64,000 nt of DNA. Origin: Tamlana sp. I1 (GTDB lineage Bacteria > Bacteroidota > Bacteroidia > Flavobacteriales > Flavobacteriaceae). The translations under genes were made by a program, and so were the position numbers. The stretch is taken from positions 62,001 to 126,000 of the forward strand of contig NZ_JACLAF010000003.1 in the NCBI RefSeq assembly GCF_015355625.1. The letters run 5' to 3'. Below are positions 25,373-35,700 of this stretch, one piece after another. Each line of letters starts with the position of its first letter. Position 1 is the first letter of the stretch. The notes under the pieces are model-generated. The model was not told where the DNA came from. It searched no databases and saw nothing but the letters and a program-made list of their open reading frames with translations.

Positions 25373-26167
25373 ATGCCGTACCTTTCAAAAATAAACATCA
25401 ATTCCGAGCGAACACATCCATTTCCTTATGATGTTCCAGCAATTAAATATGCTAAAAACATAGATTTAACCAGCAATATCACCTTTTTAGTTGGCGAAAA
25501 CGGCACAGGAAAATCAACGTTATTAGAAACTTTGGCATGTCGTTTACAGCTGCCGCACATAGATGGTTCTAGTTATTCCAAAAATAGTTTTGATGCTGCT
25601 AAAACCTTATTGCCTTTTTTGGAATTAACTTGGAATATTGAACGTTCTGTAGGGTTCTTTTTTAGAGCTGAAGATTTTGGTGACTACCTAAATAGTGTAC
25701 ATCGAACAGGTGTTGAAATTCAAAATAAAATGGGCGATATGCCAGACAGCATTCCGAAGCATATTATTGAACAAATGAAAGAAAGCGCTAATTATCAATT
25801 ACGGCAGATGCGCAAAAATTACGGTCAAGAACTTAATAGTTTTTCGCATGGTGAAGCCTACCTTCATATTATGAACGAAATGATAAATTCTAGAGGTATA
25901 TATCTTTTAGATGAACCCGAAGCTGCTTTATCTCCTGCAAAACAACTTACCCTTATTTACTTTATAAACAATCATTTACAACAGCACAATTCCCAATTTA
26001 TTATTGCTACACATTCGCCCATGCTATTGGCTTATCCAGGAGCATCTATTTATGAAATTACCCAAGAAAGCATGAAACAAACACCTCTAGAAAACACAGA
26101 CCATTACACAGTAACAAAGTCCTTTTTAAACAACCCAGAGGCTTTTTTAAGACATTTTAAATCTTAA
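25373..26167 (+). CDS. ABC-type AAA family ATPase
   Basis: A ~264-residue soluble ATPase with all ABC-type motifs: Walker A VGENGTGKST (~38-47), a signature-like SFSHGEAY (~157), Walker B YLLDEPEAALSP and the switch histidine in IIATHSPML. There is no transporter partner or membrane domain. Similar stand-alone proteins (SMC/RecF-like ATPases) occur widely; the role is unknown. ATG at 25373 (MPYLSKININSERTHPF) is preferred over a TTG 21 bases upstream, which lies within a -7-like TAAATTTG box. It is monocistronic; overcoming-lysogenisation and anti-phage roles exist in the wider superfamily, but nothing here supports them. Confidence 0.75.
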   Translation: MPYLSKININSERTHPFPYDVPAIKYAKNIDLTSNITFLVGENGTGKSTLLETLACRLQLPHIDGSSYSKNSFDAAKTLLPFLELTWNIERSVGFFFRAEDFGDYLNSVHRTGVEIQNKMGDMPDSIPKHIIEQMKESANYQLRQMRKNYGQELNSFSHGEAYLHIMNEMINSRGIYLLDEPEAALSPAKQLTLIYFINNHLQQHNSQFIIATHSPMLLAYPGASIYEITQESMKQTPLENTDHYTVTKSFLNNPEAFLRHFKS

Positions 26168-26194
26168 AACCAAGACACAACATTCATAAAAAGA

Positions 26195-26227
26195 TTCGCA
26201 TATTCATTGCTAAAAGGCTTATATTTG
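26195..26227 (+). promoter_or_regulatory. Candidate promoter of the PfkB-family gene
   Basis: TATATTTG (26220-26227) with a TTCG 21 bp upstream (26195-26198). It places the transcript start near 26233, which supports the ATG at 26252 over the earlier in-frame ATG at 26207. Confidence 0.45.
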
Positions 26228-26251
26228 CACAAAAATTATCCGTTCTCTTTT

Positions 26252-27178
26252 ATGAGTAAATTAGTAATTGTTGGCACCGTAGCTTTTGATGCTATTGAAA
26301 CGCCTTTCGGTAAAACCGATAAAATTCTTGGTGGCGCAGCTACTTTTATTGGTCTTGCCGCCTCTTATTTTGATATCGATACTGCAGCAGTTTCTGTTGT
26401 TGGTGGCGATTTTCCGCAGGAATATTTAGATTTATTATCAAACAAAAACATCGATATTTCTGGTATTGAAATCGTTAAAGATGGCAAAACATTCTTTTGG
26501 AGTGGTCGCTATCACAACGACATGAATTCTCGAGATACTTTAATAACCGAATTAAATACACTTGCAGATTTTAACCCTGTGGTTCCTGAAAATTATAAAG
26601 ATGCTGAAGTGGTTATGTTAGGAAATCTACATCCGCTCGTCCAAGCTAGTGTATTAGATCAAATGTCTAAAAAACCAAAAATGGTGATTTTAGACACGAT
26701 GAACTTTTGGATGGATTGTGCGCTTGAAGATTTACTAAACGTAATAAAACGCGTTGATGTTATCACTATAAACGATGAAGAAGCCAGACAGTTAACTGGC
26801 GAATATTCGTTGTTAGTGGCAGCTCAAAAAATTTACGAAATGGGGCCAAAATTTGTGGTAATTAAAAAAGGTGAGCACGGGGCTTTATTATTTCATGAAG
26901 ACCATGCCTTTTATGCGCCGGCATTACCTTTAAAATCAGTATTCGATCCTACAGGAGCGGGCGATACTTTTGCAGGTGGCTTTTCAGGATATTTGGCCAA
27001 AACCAACGATTTTTCTTTTGAAAACATGAAAAACGCCCTAATTTACGGATCAACTTTAGCGTCTTTCTGTGTTGAAAAATTCGGTACCGAACGCACGCAA
27101 AATTTATCGAAAGACGAAGTACATAAACGCTTATTGCAATTTAAGCAGTTAACGCAATACGATTTAGATTTAACATAA
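26252..27178 (+). CDS. PfkB-family carbohydrate/nucleoside kinase
   Basis: A ~308-residue ribokinase-fold kinase. The C-terminal PfkB signature DPTGAGDTFAGGFSGYL contains the catalytic Asp and anion hole. The N-terminal segment KILGGAATFIGLAASYFDID forms the substrate site. The sequence fits the adenosine/ribokinase-like branch, but the substrate cannot be fixed. It is 117 bases before a PurF-like gene in the same direction, which would fit a nucleoside kinase, but a terminator separates the two. Confidence 0.82.
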   Translation: MSKLVIVGTVAFDAIETPFGKTDKILGGAATFIGLAASYFDIDTAAVSVVGGDFPQEYLDLLSNKNIDISGIEIVKDGKTFFWSGRYHNDMNSRDTLITELNTLADFNPVVPENYKDAEVVMLGNLHPLVQASVLDQMSKKPKMVILDTMNFWMDCALEDLLNVIKRVDVITINDEEARQLTGEYSLLVAAQKIYEMGPKFVVIKKGEHGALLFHEDHAFYAPALPLKSVFDPTGAGDTFAGGFSGYLAKTNDFSFENMKNALIYGSTLASFCVEKFGTERTQNLSKDEVHKRLLQFKQLTQYDLDLT

Positions 27179-27181
27179 AAT

Positions 27182-27208
27182 AACGCGCTCGTAAAAGAGT
27201 GCGTTTTT
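27182..27208 (+). terminator. Intrinsic terminator after the PfkB-family gene
   Basis: A 9-bp stem with one G-U pair (27182-27190 with 27197-27205), a 6-base loop and a T5 tract. Confidence 0.78.
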
Positions 27209-27295
27209 AATTATAAACCTTTTAGAATTCAGCAAAATCAAATAAATAGCATAAACAAAGCTGATTTTTTTGAGTAAAGCGAAAACATTTATATT

Positions 27296-29194
27296 ATGAG
27301 TGATGCCTTAAAACACGAATGTGGAATAGCTGTTATCCGACTTTTAAAACCTTTAGAGTATTATAAAGAAAAGTATGGCAGTGCATTTTATGGGGTAAAT
27401 AAAATGTATTTAATGATGGAAAAGCAGCATAATCGTGGTCAAGACGGTGCTGGACTTGCAAGTATTAAATTAGATACAAAACCTGGCGAACGCTATATAA
27501 GTAGAGTCCGTTCGATAGCGCAACAGCCTATTCAAGATATTTTTGCTCAAATTAACGAACGCGTTAATAAAGAGTTTAAAGATCATCCTGAATATATGGA
27601 TGATGTAGCTGCCCAAAAAAAGAACATTCCATACATTGGCGAAGTGCTATTAGGGCATGTACGCTACGGCACTTTTGGTAAAAATAGCGTGGAAAGTGTC
27701 CATCCGTTTTTAAGACAAAACAACTGGATGCACCGTAATTTAATTATGGCTGGTAACTTTAACATGACCAATGTTAAAGAGTTATTTGGCAACTTAATAG
27801 ATCTTGGGCAACATCCAAAAGAATACACCGATACCATTACTATCATGGAGAAAATTGGTCATTTCTTAGACGATGCCGTAAGTAAAATATATAAAGACTT
27901 AAAGAAAGAAGGTTATAACAAACAGCAAGCGTCTCCACTTATTGCCGAGCGTTTAAAAGTGGCAAAAATTTTAAAACGTGCTGCAAAAAACTGGGATGGT
28001 GGCTATGCTATGGCTGGACTTATTGGTCATGGTGATGCCTTTGTTTTAAGAGATCCTGCAGGAATTAGACCCGCTTATTATTACCAGGATGATGAAGTGG
28101 TGGTGGTTGCTTCAGAGCGTCCTGTAATTCAAACGGTTTTTAATGTGAAGTTTGAAAACGTTAAGGAATTAGACCCAGGTCAAGCTATTATAGTTAAAAA
28201 ATCTGGAGAAGTTAGGTTGAAGCAAATTTTACAGCCTTTAGAAAGAAAATCATGTTCTTTTGAACGTATTTATTTCTCCCGAGGATCGGATGCTGAAATC
28301 TATCAAGAGCGTAAAATGTTAGGTAAATTATTAATGCCTAAAGTTTTGGAAGCCATAGATAATGATACAAAAAACACGGTATTCTCTTACATCCCTAATA
28401 CGGCTGAAACGTCATTTTTCGGAATGATTGAGACTGCTGAAGAATTCATCAACGAAAGAAAAACAGAAGCGATTTTAAACGGACAACGTTCATTATCGGC
28501 AGCAAAAGTAACAGAGATTTTATCGGAACATGCTCGCGTTGAAAAAATTGCAATTAAAGATGTCAAGCTAAGAACCTTTATTACCGAAGATAGTAGCCGT
28601 GATGATTTAGTAGCCCATGTTTACGATGTTACTTATGGCGTTATAAAACCAAACGATAACTTAGTTATTATAGACGATAGTATTGTAAGAGGAACCACTT
28701 TAAAAATGAGTATTTTAAAGATGTTGGATCGCTTAAACCCAAAGAAAATTATTGTGGTTTCATCGGCACCTCAAATACGTTATCCAGATTGTTACGGTAT
28801 TGATATGGCGCGATTAGAAGACTTAATTGCATTTAGAGCGGCTTTAGAGTTATTAAAAGATGCTGGAAAATACGATATCGTTGAAGAAGTGTATCACAAG
28901 TGTATCACACAAACCGATTTAGCCGATAAGCACGTACAAAACTTTGTAAAAGAAATTTACGATCCTTTTACTGATGAACAAATTTCAGATAAAATTTCAG
29001 ACTTATTAAGTCATGAAAGCATTACAGCTGAAGTGAAAATCATTTTTCAACCTGTAGAAAACTTACATAAAGCTTGTCCTAATCACTTAGGTGATTGGTA
29101 TTTTACAGGAAATTACCCAACTGTAGGCGGAAATCGTGTTGTAAACAGAGCCTTTATTAACTTTTTTGAAGGGAATAAAGAACGCGCGTATTAA
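27296..29194 (+). CDS. Amidophosphoribosyltransferase-like protein, long form
   Basis: PurF-type enzyme: a glutamine amidotransferase domain followed by a type I phosphoribosyltransferase domain, which makes phosphoribosylamine from PRPP. After a short propeptide (MSDALKHE) the nucleophile would be Cys9 of CGIAVI; QHNRGQDGAGLA and the YGTFGKNS segment complete the amidotransferase site. The PRPP loop is VIIDDSIVRGTT. At 632 residues it is ~130 longer than standard PurF, with extra sequence in both halves. Bacteroidota often carry this long version in addition to a standard purF. It could have a separate role, so no symbol is assigned. Confidence 0.82.
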   Translation: MSDALKHECGIAVIRLLKPLEYYKEKYGSAFYGVNKMYLMMEKQHNRGQDGAGLASIKLDTKPGERYISRVRSIAQQPIQDIFAQINERVNKEFKDHPEYMDDVAAQKKNIPYIGEVLLGHVRYGTFGKNSVESVHPFLRQNNWMHRNLIMAGNFNMTNVKELFGNLIDLGQHPKEYTDTITIMEKIGHFLDDAVSKIYKDLKKEGYNKQQASPLIAERLKVAKILKRAAKNWDGGYAMAGLIGHGDAFVLRDPAGIRPAYYYQDDEVVVVASERPVIQTVFNVKFENVKELDPGQAIIVKKSGEVRLKQILQPLERKSCSFERIYFSRGSDAEIYQERKMLGKLLMPKVLEAIDNDTKNTVFSYIPNTAETSFFGMIETAEEFINERKTEAILNGQRSLSAAKVTEILSEHARVEKIAIKDVKLRTFITEDSSRDDLVAHVYDVTYGVIKPNDNLVIIDDSIVRGTTLKMSILKMLDRLNPKKIIVVSSAPQIRYPDCYGIDMARLEDLIAFRAALELLKDAGKYDIVEEVYHKCITQTDLADKHVQNFVKEIYDPFTDEQISDKISDLLSHESITAEVKIIFQPVENLHKACPNHLGDWYFTGNYPTVGGNRVVNRAFINFFEGNKERAY

Positions 29195-29327
29195 AAAAGC
29201 GGATAAACGTTGTAGGATTAGACCTTGATTTTCAAACTATAATCCAAGAAAAAAACGTTTAATCTGAAAAAATTACCGTTTATCTAATAAATATACAGGT
29301 TACGGAAATTACATATAAATTAGAAGT

Positions 29328-29400
29328 ACCATAACATAAGTAGGTTAAGTTCATGGTAGATTTGGGGCAAAAAAAGGTGAACATCTGTTCGCCTTTTTTT
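29328..29400 (+). ncRNA. Small RNA unit, copy 1
   Basis: The first 45 bases are identical to copy 2. They fold as a long hairpin (ACCAT-AACATAA, loop GTAGG, TTAAGTT-C-ATGGT; one A-A mismatch and one bulged C), followed by a single-stranded linker AGATTTGGGGC and an intrinsic terminator (GGTGAAC/GTTCGCC, T7). A recognisable but weaker -7 box (TAAATTAG) lies upstream. It is not a family I can name with confidence; a flavobacterial RNA motif such as Flavo-1 is a possibility to check. Confidence 0.65.
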
Positions 29401-29536
29401 ATGAACATTAATTCCCTGCTTTTTTTATTTCCCACCGAAAAACAATCAAAATTATCATTTACAGCACTCTAATTCCCTCTTAAGCCTATATTTTTGTAGT
29501 TCAGCTAAAAAATTTCAACAGTTTACCCAACACTCC

Positions 29537-29544
29537 TATATTTG
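29537..29544 (+). promoter_or_regulatory. -7 box TATATTTG of small RNA copy 2
   Basis: An exact TAnnTTTG match that ends five bases before the conserved 5' end of copy 2. The -33 element is poor (TTTC, 20 bp upstream). Confidence 0.55.
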
Positions 29545-29548
29545 TACC

Positions 29549-29620
29549 ACCATAACATAAGTAGGTTAAGTTCATGGTAGATTTGGGGCAAAAAGGTGAA
29601 CATAAACTGTTCACCTTTTT
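29549..29620 (+). ncRNA. Small RNA unit, copy 2
   Basis: Same 45-base 5' hairpin and linker as copy 1. The terminator differs in sequence but keeps its pairing: GGTGAACA/TGTTCACC here against GGTGAAC/GTTCGCC in copy 1. That is covariation-like support for a functional RNA. The -7 box TATATTTG is at the right distance for transcription to begin at the first base of the hairpin. Confidence 0.7.
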
Positions 29621-29767
29621 CATTTTATGATAAAAAATCATAATTATACTTAAAATTCCGCGTCAGAATTAATTCATTTCAAGATTTAAAAACTTAGCGT
29701 TGATTTCAAAATATAATGGAATGCAGCTATATTCAAATCATCCATTATTTTTTTCAATTCTTAAAAG

Positions 29768-31810
29768 CTATTCTTTTATAAATGGTAACGCTTGTTTTTC
29801 AGCGTTAAAATAAAGCACTAAAACATAAAGGCCTTTTTCTAATTTTTGAATTTCAATAGATTGATTTGGAAAAACTTCTCCTTGTTTTATCGCTTTTCCT
29901 AAAAGATCATAAATCGTAAAACGGGCTTTAGTTTTAAGGTTCCCCATATTTAAAACTGAATTCGAAGGATTTGGAAATAAAAAAATAGCATTGTTTAACA
30001 AATCATCTGAAGCTTCAAGTCCTAATTCAGCTTTTTTATCTAAATAAAACTTATCCATATTCCATTGCCAATCATTACTTCCATTTGCTAAAACCTTAAT
30101 GGTATGAGTTCCTGCTTGAATATTAATTAATGTTGGATGTTGTAATAGTCTAAAATCATTCCAATCCCCATTATTAGGTACCGCAGTATCAGCCATAATA
30201 TGACCATCAATTTGCAGTTGCACATTAGCATTATCTGAAGGTGTACTAACTAAATAAGTGAGTTCATACATGCCCGATTCAGGAATGCTAACAGTAAATT
30301 CCATCCAATCTTGTCGGTTTACATGATCTACTCCTGTGCTGTTGGCATGAACACCATCATAACCATTTGGTGTATAACCAACATCATTTTTTGTGGCTTC
30401 AAAATCTTCAGCCTCAATCACAATGGCACTATTTGAGGGCTGATTAACTTCTACAACTAAATCAAATCGTTTTAAATGCATCCATCCACCATCAACTTGG
30501 CCATCCCATTTAAGCTGATGCGCCAAACCCCAAGTAACTCCCGAAGTAGGTTTACTACCAGCGGAGTTCGCTCTAAAAATCCCTAAAGCATCAGGCACAT
30601 GGGTTGCAGTCCCTTTCATTTCAAAATTTAAGCCATCGGGAGCGAACTGTACAGAGCCTCTTTCGGGACCATCTAATTTTTGAATTATCGCAATACCATC
30701 ATCATAATTCCAAACACTAACTTCGTGTCCCGAAGTGGTAATAGGGTTGTATTCAGACTTTACATAAGGTCCCGTAGGATTATCGGCAATAGCAACGCCC
30801 CAACGAATTTCACGCTCCCCACAATATTTTTCTTCACCCATGCGCTCTCCTTTATAATAGAGATAGAATTTATTATTGTAAAACATTAAACAAGGGTCGT
30901 GTACTTTTTGACTATCAAAATCACCTTTTTCAACAACATCAAACCTACTGGTTGAATTAGTTGCCCAAATTCCATTATCGGTTGGTCTTAAAATTGGTGC
31001 GTCAAGCTTTGTCCATGGGCCATTTGGTGAATCGGCTACTGCCATAGCTACGGTGTTTTTAACACGCTGTATATAAGGATGCTTAACCGCCTGATAAATT
31101 AAATAGAATTTGTTTTCATGTTCAAAAATTTCAGGAGTAAACACAGAGCGATCATCAAAATTCCCAGAAGCTCCCCTAGCCACTGCAACTCCTTGTTCGC
31201 TCCATTGGTAACCATCAGGTGATGTAGCGTAATAAATATCACAATAATCCCAAGGAAACACATTGTCGTTTACATTGTTTGTTCCAAAATATGTAGAGGT
31301 TTCCGATAATTTATAAGTGTACCACACATAATACAAGCCATTATGCTGAATAGCAGCACTAGGATCGCGTCGTGTATAAGTTGCATTTGGCGCAAAATCG
31401 CCCGTTAAGTTGGTTTCGGTAAATGTGACATTCCAGTCTGTATCATTTGGAACATTCGGATTATTATAAACCGTACAGCTCGATAAATAGTTTTCCCAAC
31501 GTGCCGTTGCCGAACTTTTTATTTTAGCTCTTAATTGAATATCGATATTAGTGGCTGGCGTAAGACTTCTAAAATCTTCAAAAACATAACCACTTTTATC
31601 AATTTGAAGAGTTCTCGGCGAATTATCGCTTACCGAGAATGAAAACTGTCCGTTGCTTGTTGTTGTAATTTGTTGGTTAGTTTCAACTAAAGTAACTTTA
31701 GCGCCTTCAATAAAAGCACCTGTATTTTTATCTGTTATAGTTCCAGAATAAGTTTGTGCCGTGAGTTGAAAAGTACAGCAAAATATAAGTAGGTAATTTA
31801 AAAGTTTCAT
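29768..31810 (-). CDS. GH117-like glycosidase with CBM6 and T9SS sorting domain
   Basis: 680 residues. Signal peptide; carboxypeptidase-like regulatory domain (~20-90). A five-bladed catalytic domain follows (~100-455), with YYVWYTYKLSETS, FDDRSVFTPEI, KVHDPCLMFYNNKFYLYYKG and TTSGHEVSVWNYDDG. Then a CBM6 (~465-610, VIEAEDFEATKNDVGY to NMDKFYLD) and a T9SS C-terminal sorting domain (LEKGLYVLVLYF). The catalytic segment closely recalls GH117, alpha-1,3-(3,6-anhydro)-L-galactosidases that act on agar-derived oligosaccharides. The protein is therefore likely exported and active on red-algal galactans. It is alone, with no TonB receptor or sulfatase next to it. Specificity is inferred from the family. 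Confidence 0.82.
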   Translation of the reverse strand: MKLLNYLLIFCCTFQLTAQTYSGTITDKNTGAFIEGAKVTLVETNQQITTTSNGQFSFSVSDNSPRTLQIDKSGYVFEDFRSLTPATNIDIQLRAKIKSSATARWENYLSSCTVYNNPNVPNDTDWNVTFTETNLTGDFAPNATYTRRDPSAAIQHNGLYYVWYTYKLSETSTYFGTNNVNDNVFPWDYCDIYYATSPDGYQWSEQGVAVARGASGNFDDRSVFTPEIFEHENKFYLIYQAVKHPYIQRVKNTVAMAVADSPNGPWTKLDAPILRPTDNGIWATNSTSRFDVVEKGDFDSQKVHDPCLMFYNNKFYLYYKGERMGEEKYCGEREIRWGVAIADNPTGPYVKSEYNPITTSGHEVSVWNYDDGIAIIQKLDGPERGSVQFAPDGLNFEMKGTATHVPDALGIFRANSAGSKPTSGVTWGLAHQLKWDGQVDGGWMHLKRFDLVVEVNQPSNSAIVIEAEDFEATKNDVGYTPNGYDGVHANSTGVDHVNRQDWMEFTVSIPESGMYELTYLVSTPSDNANVQLQIDGHIMADTAVPNNGDWNDFRLLQHPTLINIQAGTHTIKVLANGSNDWQWNMDKFYLDKKAELGLEASDDLLNNAIFLFPNPSNSVLNMGNLKTKARFTIYDLLGKAIKQGEVFPNQSIEIQKLEKGLYVLVLYFNAEKQALPFIKE

Positions 31811-31956
31811 GAGTTTATATTTAGGAAAGTAAAACTATAGTAAAACAGTAGTTTCTTTTCTAAATACAACTCGACTTAAACTCTACAAACGGGTTAAATC
31901 ATATAATAAAACCAATTTATGAAGCTCGAATGAGTAATCAGCAAAAACGAAAACAA

Positions 31957-31989
31957 AAAAAACGCCTCGGTTTAAGCCAAGGCGTTTTT
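31957..31989 (-). terminator. Intrinsic terminator after the superoxide dismutase gene
   Basis: Inverted repeat AACGCCTcGG/CCaAGGCGTT with a short loop and, in the minus direction, a long U tract. It begins 26 bases after the sod stop. Confidence 0.85.
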
Positions 31990-32014
31990 AAAAAATTTTA
32001 TAAAAAAGTTATGC

Positions 32015-32623
32015 TTACTTCGCTGCAGCGTAACGTTTTTCAACTTCATTCCAGTTAACAACATTAAAAAATGCATTGATATAATCTGGACGACGGTTTT
32101 GGTAGTTTAAGTAATATGCATGTTCCCAAACATCAAGACCTAAAATAGGAGTTCCACCACAACCAATTCCTGGCATTAATGGATTGTCTTGATTTGCAGT
32201 AGAGCAAATTTCAACTTTACCACCTTTTTGTACACATAACCAAGCCCATCCTGATCCAAAACGAGTTGCTGCTGCTTTAGAAAAAGCTTCAATAAACGCC
32301 TCTTTAGATCCGAAAGCTGCTTCGATAGCATCTTTTAATTCACCTGATAAATAACCTTTATCTTCTGGACTAATAACATCCCAAAATAATGAGTGATTGT
32401 AAAAACCACCACCATTATTTCTAACTGCACCATTGCTTAAATCTAAGTTAGCAAGGATATCTTCAATAGATTTTCCTTCTAAATCTGTTCCAGCAATAGC
32501 ACCATTTAAATTATTAGTATAACCTTGGTGATGTTTAGAGTGATGAATCTCCATGGTTCTTGCATCTATATGAGGTTCTAAAGCATCATAAGCATATCCT
32601 AATTCCGGTAATTCGAAAGCCAT
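32015..32623 (-). CDS. Superoxide dismutase, Fe/Mn type
   Basis: Dismutes superoxide to oxygen and hydrogen peroxide. The 202 residues have the metal ligands His27 (EIHHSKHHQ), His in FYNHSLFW, and Asp/His in [15 protein letters not shown]. The Gly-rich [12 protein letters not shown] segment is typical of the iron- or cambialistic forms in Bacteroidota, but the metal cannot be settled from sequence. A -7-like TAAATTTG (minus strand, plus 32659-32666) lies upstream. It is monocistronic with a strong terminator. Confidence 0.94.
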   Translation of the reverse strand: MAFELPELGYAYDALEPHIDARTMEIHHSKHHQGYTNNLNGAIAGTDLEGKSIEDILANLDLSNGAVRNNGGGFYNHSLFWDVISPEDKGYLSGELKDAIEAAFGSKEAFIEAFSKAAATRFGSGWAWLCVQKGGKVEICSTANQDNPLMPGIGCGGTPILGLDVWEHAYYLNYQNRRPDYINAFFNVVNWNEVEKRYAAAK

Positions 32624-32746
32624 AATTTTTATTTTTAATTATTAATATTTGGTTTGTCCAAATTTACACATAAAACAGCGCAATTAAAAATAATATATTG
32701 TTATCAAACCATCGAGAGTTTTTATATTGTCTTCAAATTCTTTTTT

Positions 32747-35700
32747 ATGCAAGCAACTTTACCTTTCACCATATACAACGCTTCGGCTGGCAGCGGAAAA
32801 ACCTATACCCTTGTAAAAGAATATTTAAAAATTCTATTTCAGTCACCCTACAGAGATCAGTTTAAGCGCATTTTGGCAATTACTTTTACCAATAAGGCGG
32901 TTGCCGAAATGAAAGAACGTATTATTGAAACCCTAAAAAAGTTTTCAAACCCTGATGTTTTACAGGCAAACGACAGCATGTTTCAATCGATTTGTGATGA
33001 ATTACAGATAGAACCCGAAATACTTCATGAAAAATCTAAATCCTTACTAAACCATATTATTCATAATTATGCCGCTTTTGATATTTCTACCATTGATGGA
33101 TTTACACATAAATTAATTCGAACTTTTGCCCACGATTTAAAACTGCCTTTAAATTTTGAAGTCGAACTCGATCAAGAAAGTCTTTTGTATGAAGCTGTAG
33201 ATAGTTTAATTACAAAAGCTGGAACCGATGCCGAACTCACACGAATTTTAGTCGATTTTGCTTTAGAAAAAGCCGATGATGACAAAAGTTGGGATGTATC
33301 CTTCGATTTTAATAAAATAGCCAAACTGCTTACTAATGAAAACGACATTCCTTTTATTGAAAAACTAAAGGATAAAAGTTTAGATGATTTTAAAATCTTA
33401 AAAAAACAATTAATTGAAGAGTTAAAATCTACCGAAGTTTCTATTGTTAATTGTGCTCAAAACATATTAACCTTAATTGAAAACTCCGGATTAGAATTCA
33501 AAGATTTTTCAGGAGGCTATTTACCAAAATACTTTCAAAAATTAGCCGAAAGTAATTTTGATGCAAATTATGGTGCCAAGTGGCAAGAGGATATAGAAAG
33601 CAGCACACTTTACCCTAAACGTGTTTCATCTGAAACGGCTTCTGTGATTGAAGGCATTCAACCGCAAATCGCTTCAGCATTTAACCAAAGCAAACAATTG
33701 GTTTTTCATCTTAAATTTTTAAAAGCATTTTATAAAAACATCACGCCTTTATCGGTTTTAAATGTGATAAACAAGGAATTGAATGATTTGAAAGAAGCTC
33801 AAAACAAAATGCTTATTTCTGAGTTTAATGCCATTATTAGCACCGAAATTAAAGAACAACCAACACCATTTATATACGAACGTATTGGGGAAAAGTTTAA
33901 ACACTATTTTATCGACGAGTTTCAAGACACTTCGGTAATGCAATGGCAAAATTTAATTCCGCTGTTAGACAACTCTTTGTCGGCTCAAGGCGGAAGCGCC
34001 ATGTTGGTGGGCGATGCCAAACAAGCCATTTACCGTTGGCGTGGCGGAAAAGCAGAACAATTTATAGGGTTATTTAATAAGGACAACCCTTTTCATATTG
34101 AAAAGCAGGTTGAAAATTTACCTTCCAATTTCAGGAGTTTTAAGGAGGTGGTTGATTTTAACAACGGTTTATTTCAGTTTTTGGCGCATCAGGTTTTTAA
34201 ACACGACGATTATCAAATTCTTTACCAAAACGCTTCACAAAACATTACTCAAGACCAAGATGGTTATGTAGAACTTTCATTTTTAGATATTGAAAAGGAA
34301 GATGATCGCGATGAAATTTTTCCTGAAATCACCTTAGAAAAAATTAATAATTGTCTTGAAAACGGCTTCGAACTTAAAGAAATATGTGTACTTGTTCGGA
34401 AGAAAAAAGAAGGCGTTGCTGTGGCCAATTATTTGAGTCAGCATAATATTCCAATAATTTCTTCAGAAACCTTATTAATTAATAATGCCCCCGAAGTTAC
34501 TTTTATTACCAATGTATTAGCGCTTTTAATTCAGCCTAAAAACGACGAAATTAAAATTAAAGTTTTAAATTTTCTAACGGCACATTTTCAAATTGAAGAT
34601 AAACATGATTTTTTCATAAAACACATCAATCTTTCTATTTCCGATTTATTTGAAGCCTTAGAAGCCTTTGATGTTCATGTTTCCGGCGCTAGTTTAATGG
34701 AATTACCTTTGTATGACTTAGCTGAAACTTTAGTTAGAACCTTCAATTTGGTTGATAAATCGAATGCTTACATTCAGTTTTTTCTTGATATTATTCATGA
34801 CTTTTCACAAAAAAAGGGATCTGATATTTCGGGGTTTTTAGATTATTTCGACAAGAAAAAGGAAAATTTAAGTATTATTTCGCCAAAAGGACAAAATGCT
34901 GTTCAGATTATGACCATTCATAAATCTAAAGGCTTAGAATTTCCAGTAGTTATTTTTCCTTATGCCGATTTAGATATTTATCGCGAAATTGAACCTAAAG
35001 AGTGGTTTAAAATAGATGAAGAAAAATATCATGGGCTTACGCACACTCTGTTAAACTATAGTAAAGATTTTGAGCATTATGGCGATGAAGGTTTAGCCAT
35101 TTTTAATAGGCACCAAGCCGAACAAGAATTGGATAACATCAATTTACTTTATGTGGCTTTAACTAGAGCTGTAGAACAATTGTATGTTATTTCGACCAAA
35201 GACATTTCGGCTAAAGGCGAAATAAATTCAAAAAGATATTCAGGTTTGCTTATAAACTATCTACAACATTTAGGTTTGTGGAATAATTCAGAACTGTGCT
35301 ATTATTTTGGAAATCAGAAAAAATCTTCAGAAAAAACAGAAAACATAAAAGAAACAGAGTTTCAGCAGGAATTTATTTCAACAGCAAAAGAAGACCATAA
35401 TATAAAGGTAGTAACAAAATCTGGACTTTTATGGGATACCAATCAGCAAGAAGCCATTGAAAAAGGAAATCTTATTCATGATATTATGTCGAAAATCATC
35501 ACTAAAGATGATGTAGATGCAGTTATCCAGGAGTATTTAAAATCTGCTATCATAAATTCCGAACAAGCCGACAGACTAAAATTAACCGTTTTACAAATCG
35601 TTACGCATCCCGAACTTGAAACTTTTTACACCTCAAATAATACGGTTTATAACGAAAGGGATATCATTACAAAAACAGGTGTAATTTTTAGACCAGATCG

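Larger units (their letters stand above)
29195..29767. other. 573-base intergenic region with tandem small RNA genes
   Basis: Between the PurF-like gene and the GH117 gene (converging). It holds two 72-73 base copies of a small RNA unit (29328-29400 and 29549-29620), separated by 148 bases. No protein gene was seen. Confidence 0.7.

Noticed and set aside
25373-26167. AAA ATPase as an OLD-type or other anti-phage defence gene
   Set aside because: It has no nuclease domain or defence neighbour apart from the toxin pair; housekeeping genes flank it.
29328-29620. Small RNA repeats as riboswitches for the downstream gene
   Set aside because: Each unit ends in its own terminator and the next gene is on the opposite strand, so they cannot act in cis on a coding sequence.
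29625-29643. TTATGAT-A5-ATCATAA dyad similar to the fic operator half-site
   Set aside because: AT-only composition, no GAAAA extension and no gene start beside it; likely chance.
32654-32746. 31-residue N-terminal extension of the AddA-like protein from a TTG codon
   Set aside because: The Walker A motif is expected close to the N-terminus, and the ATG at 32747 gives a standard start.
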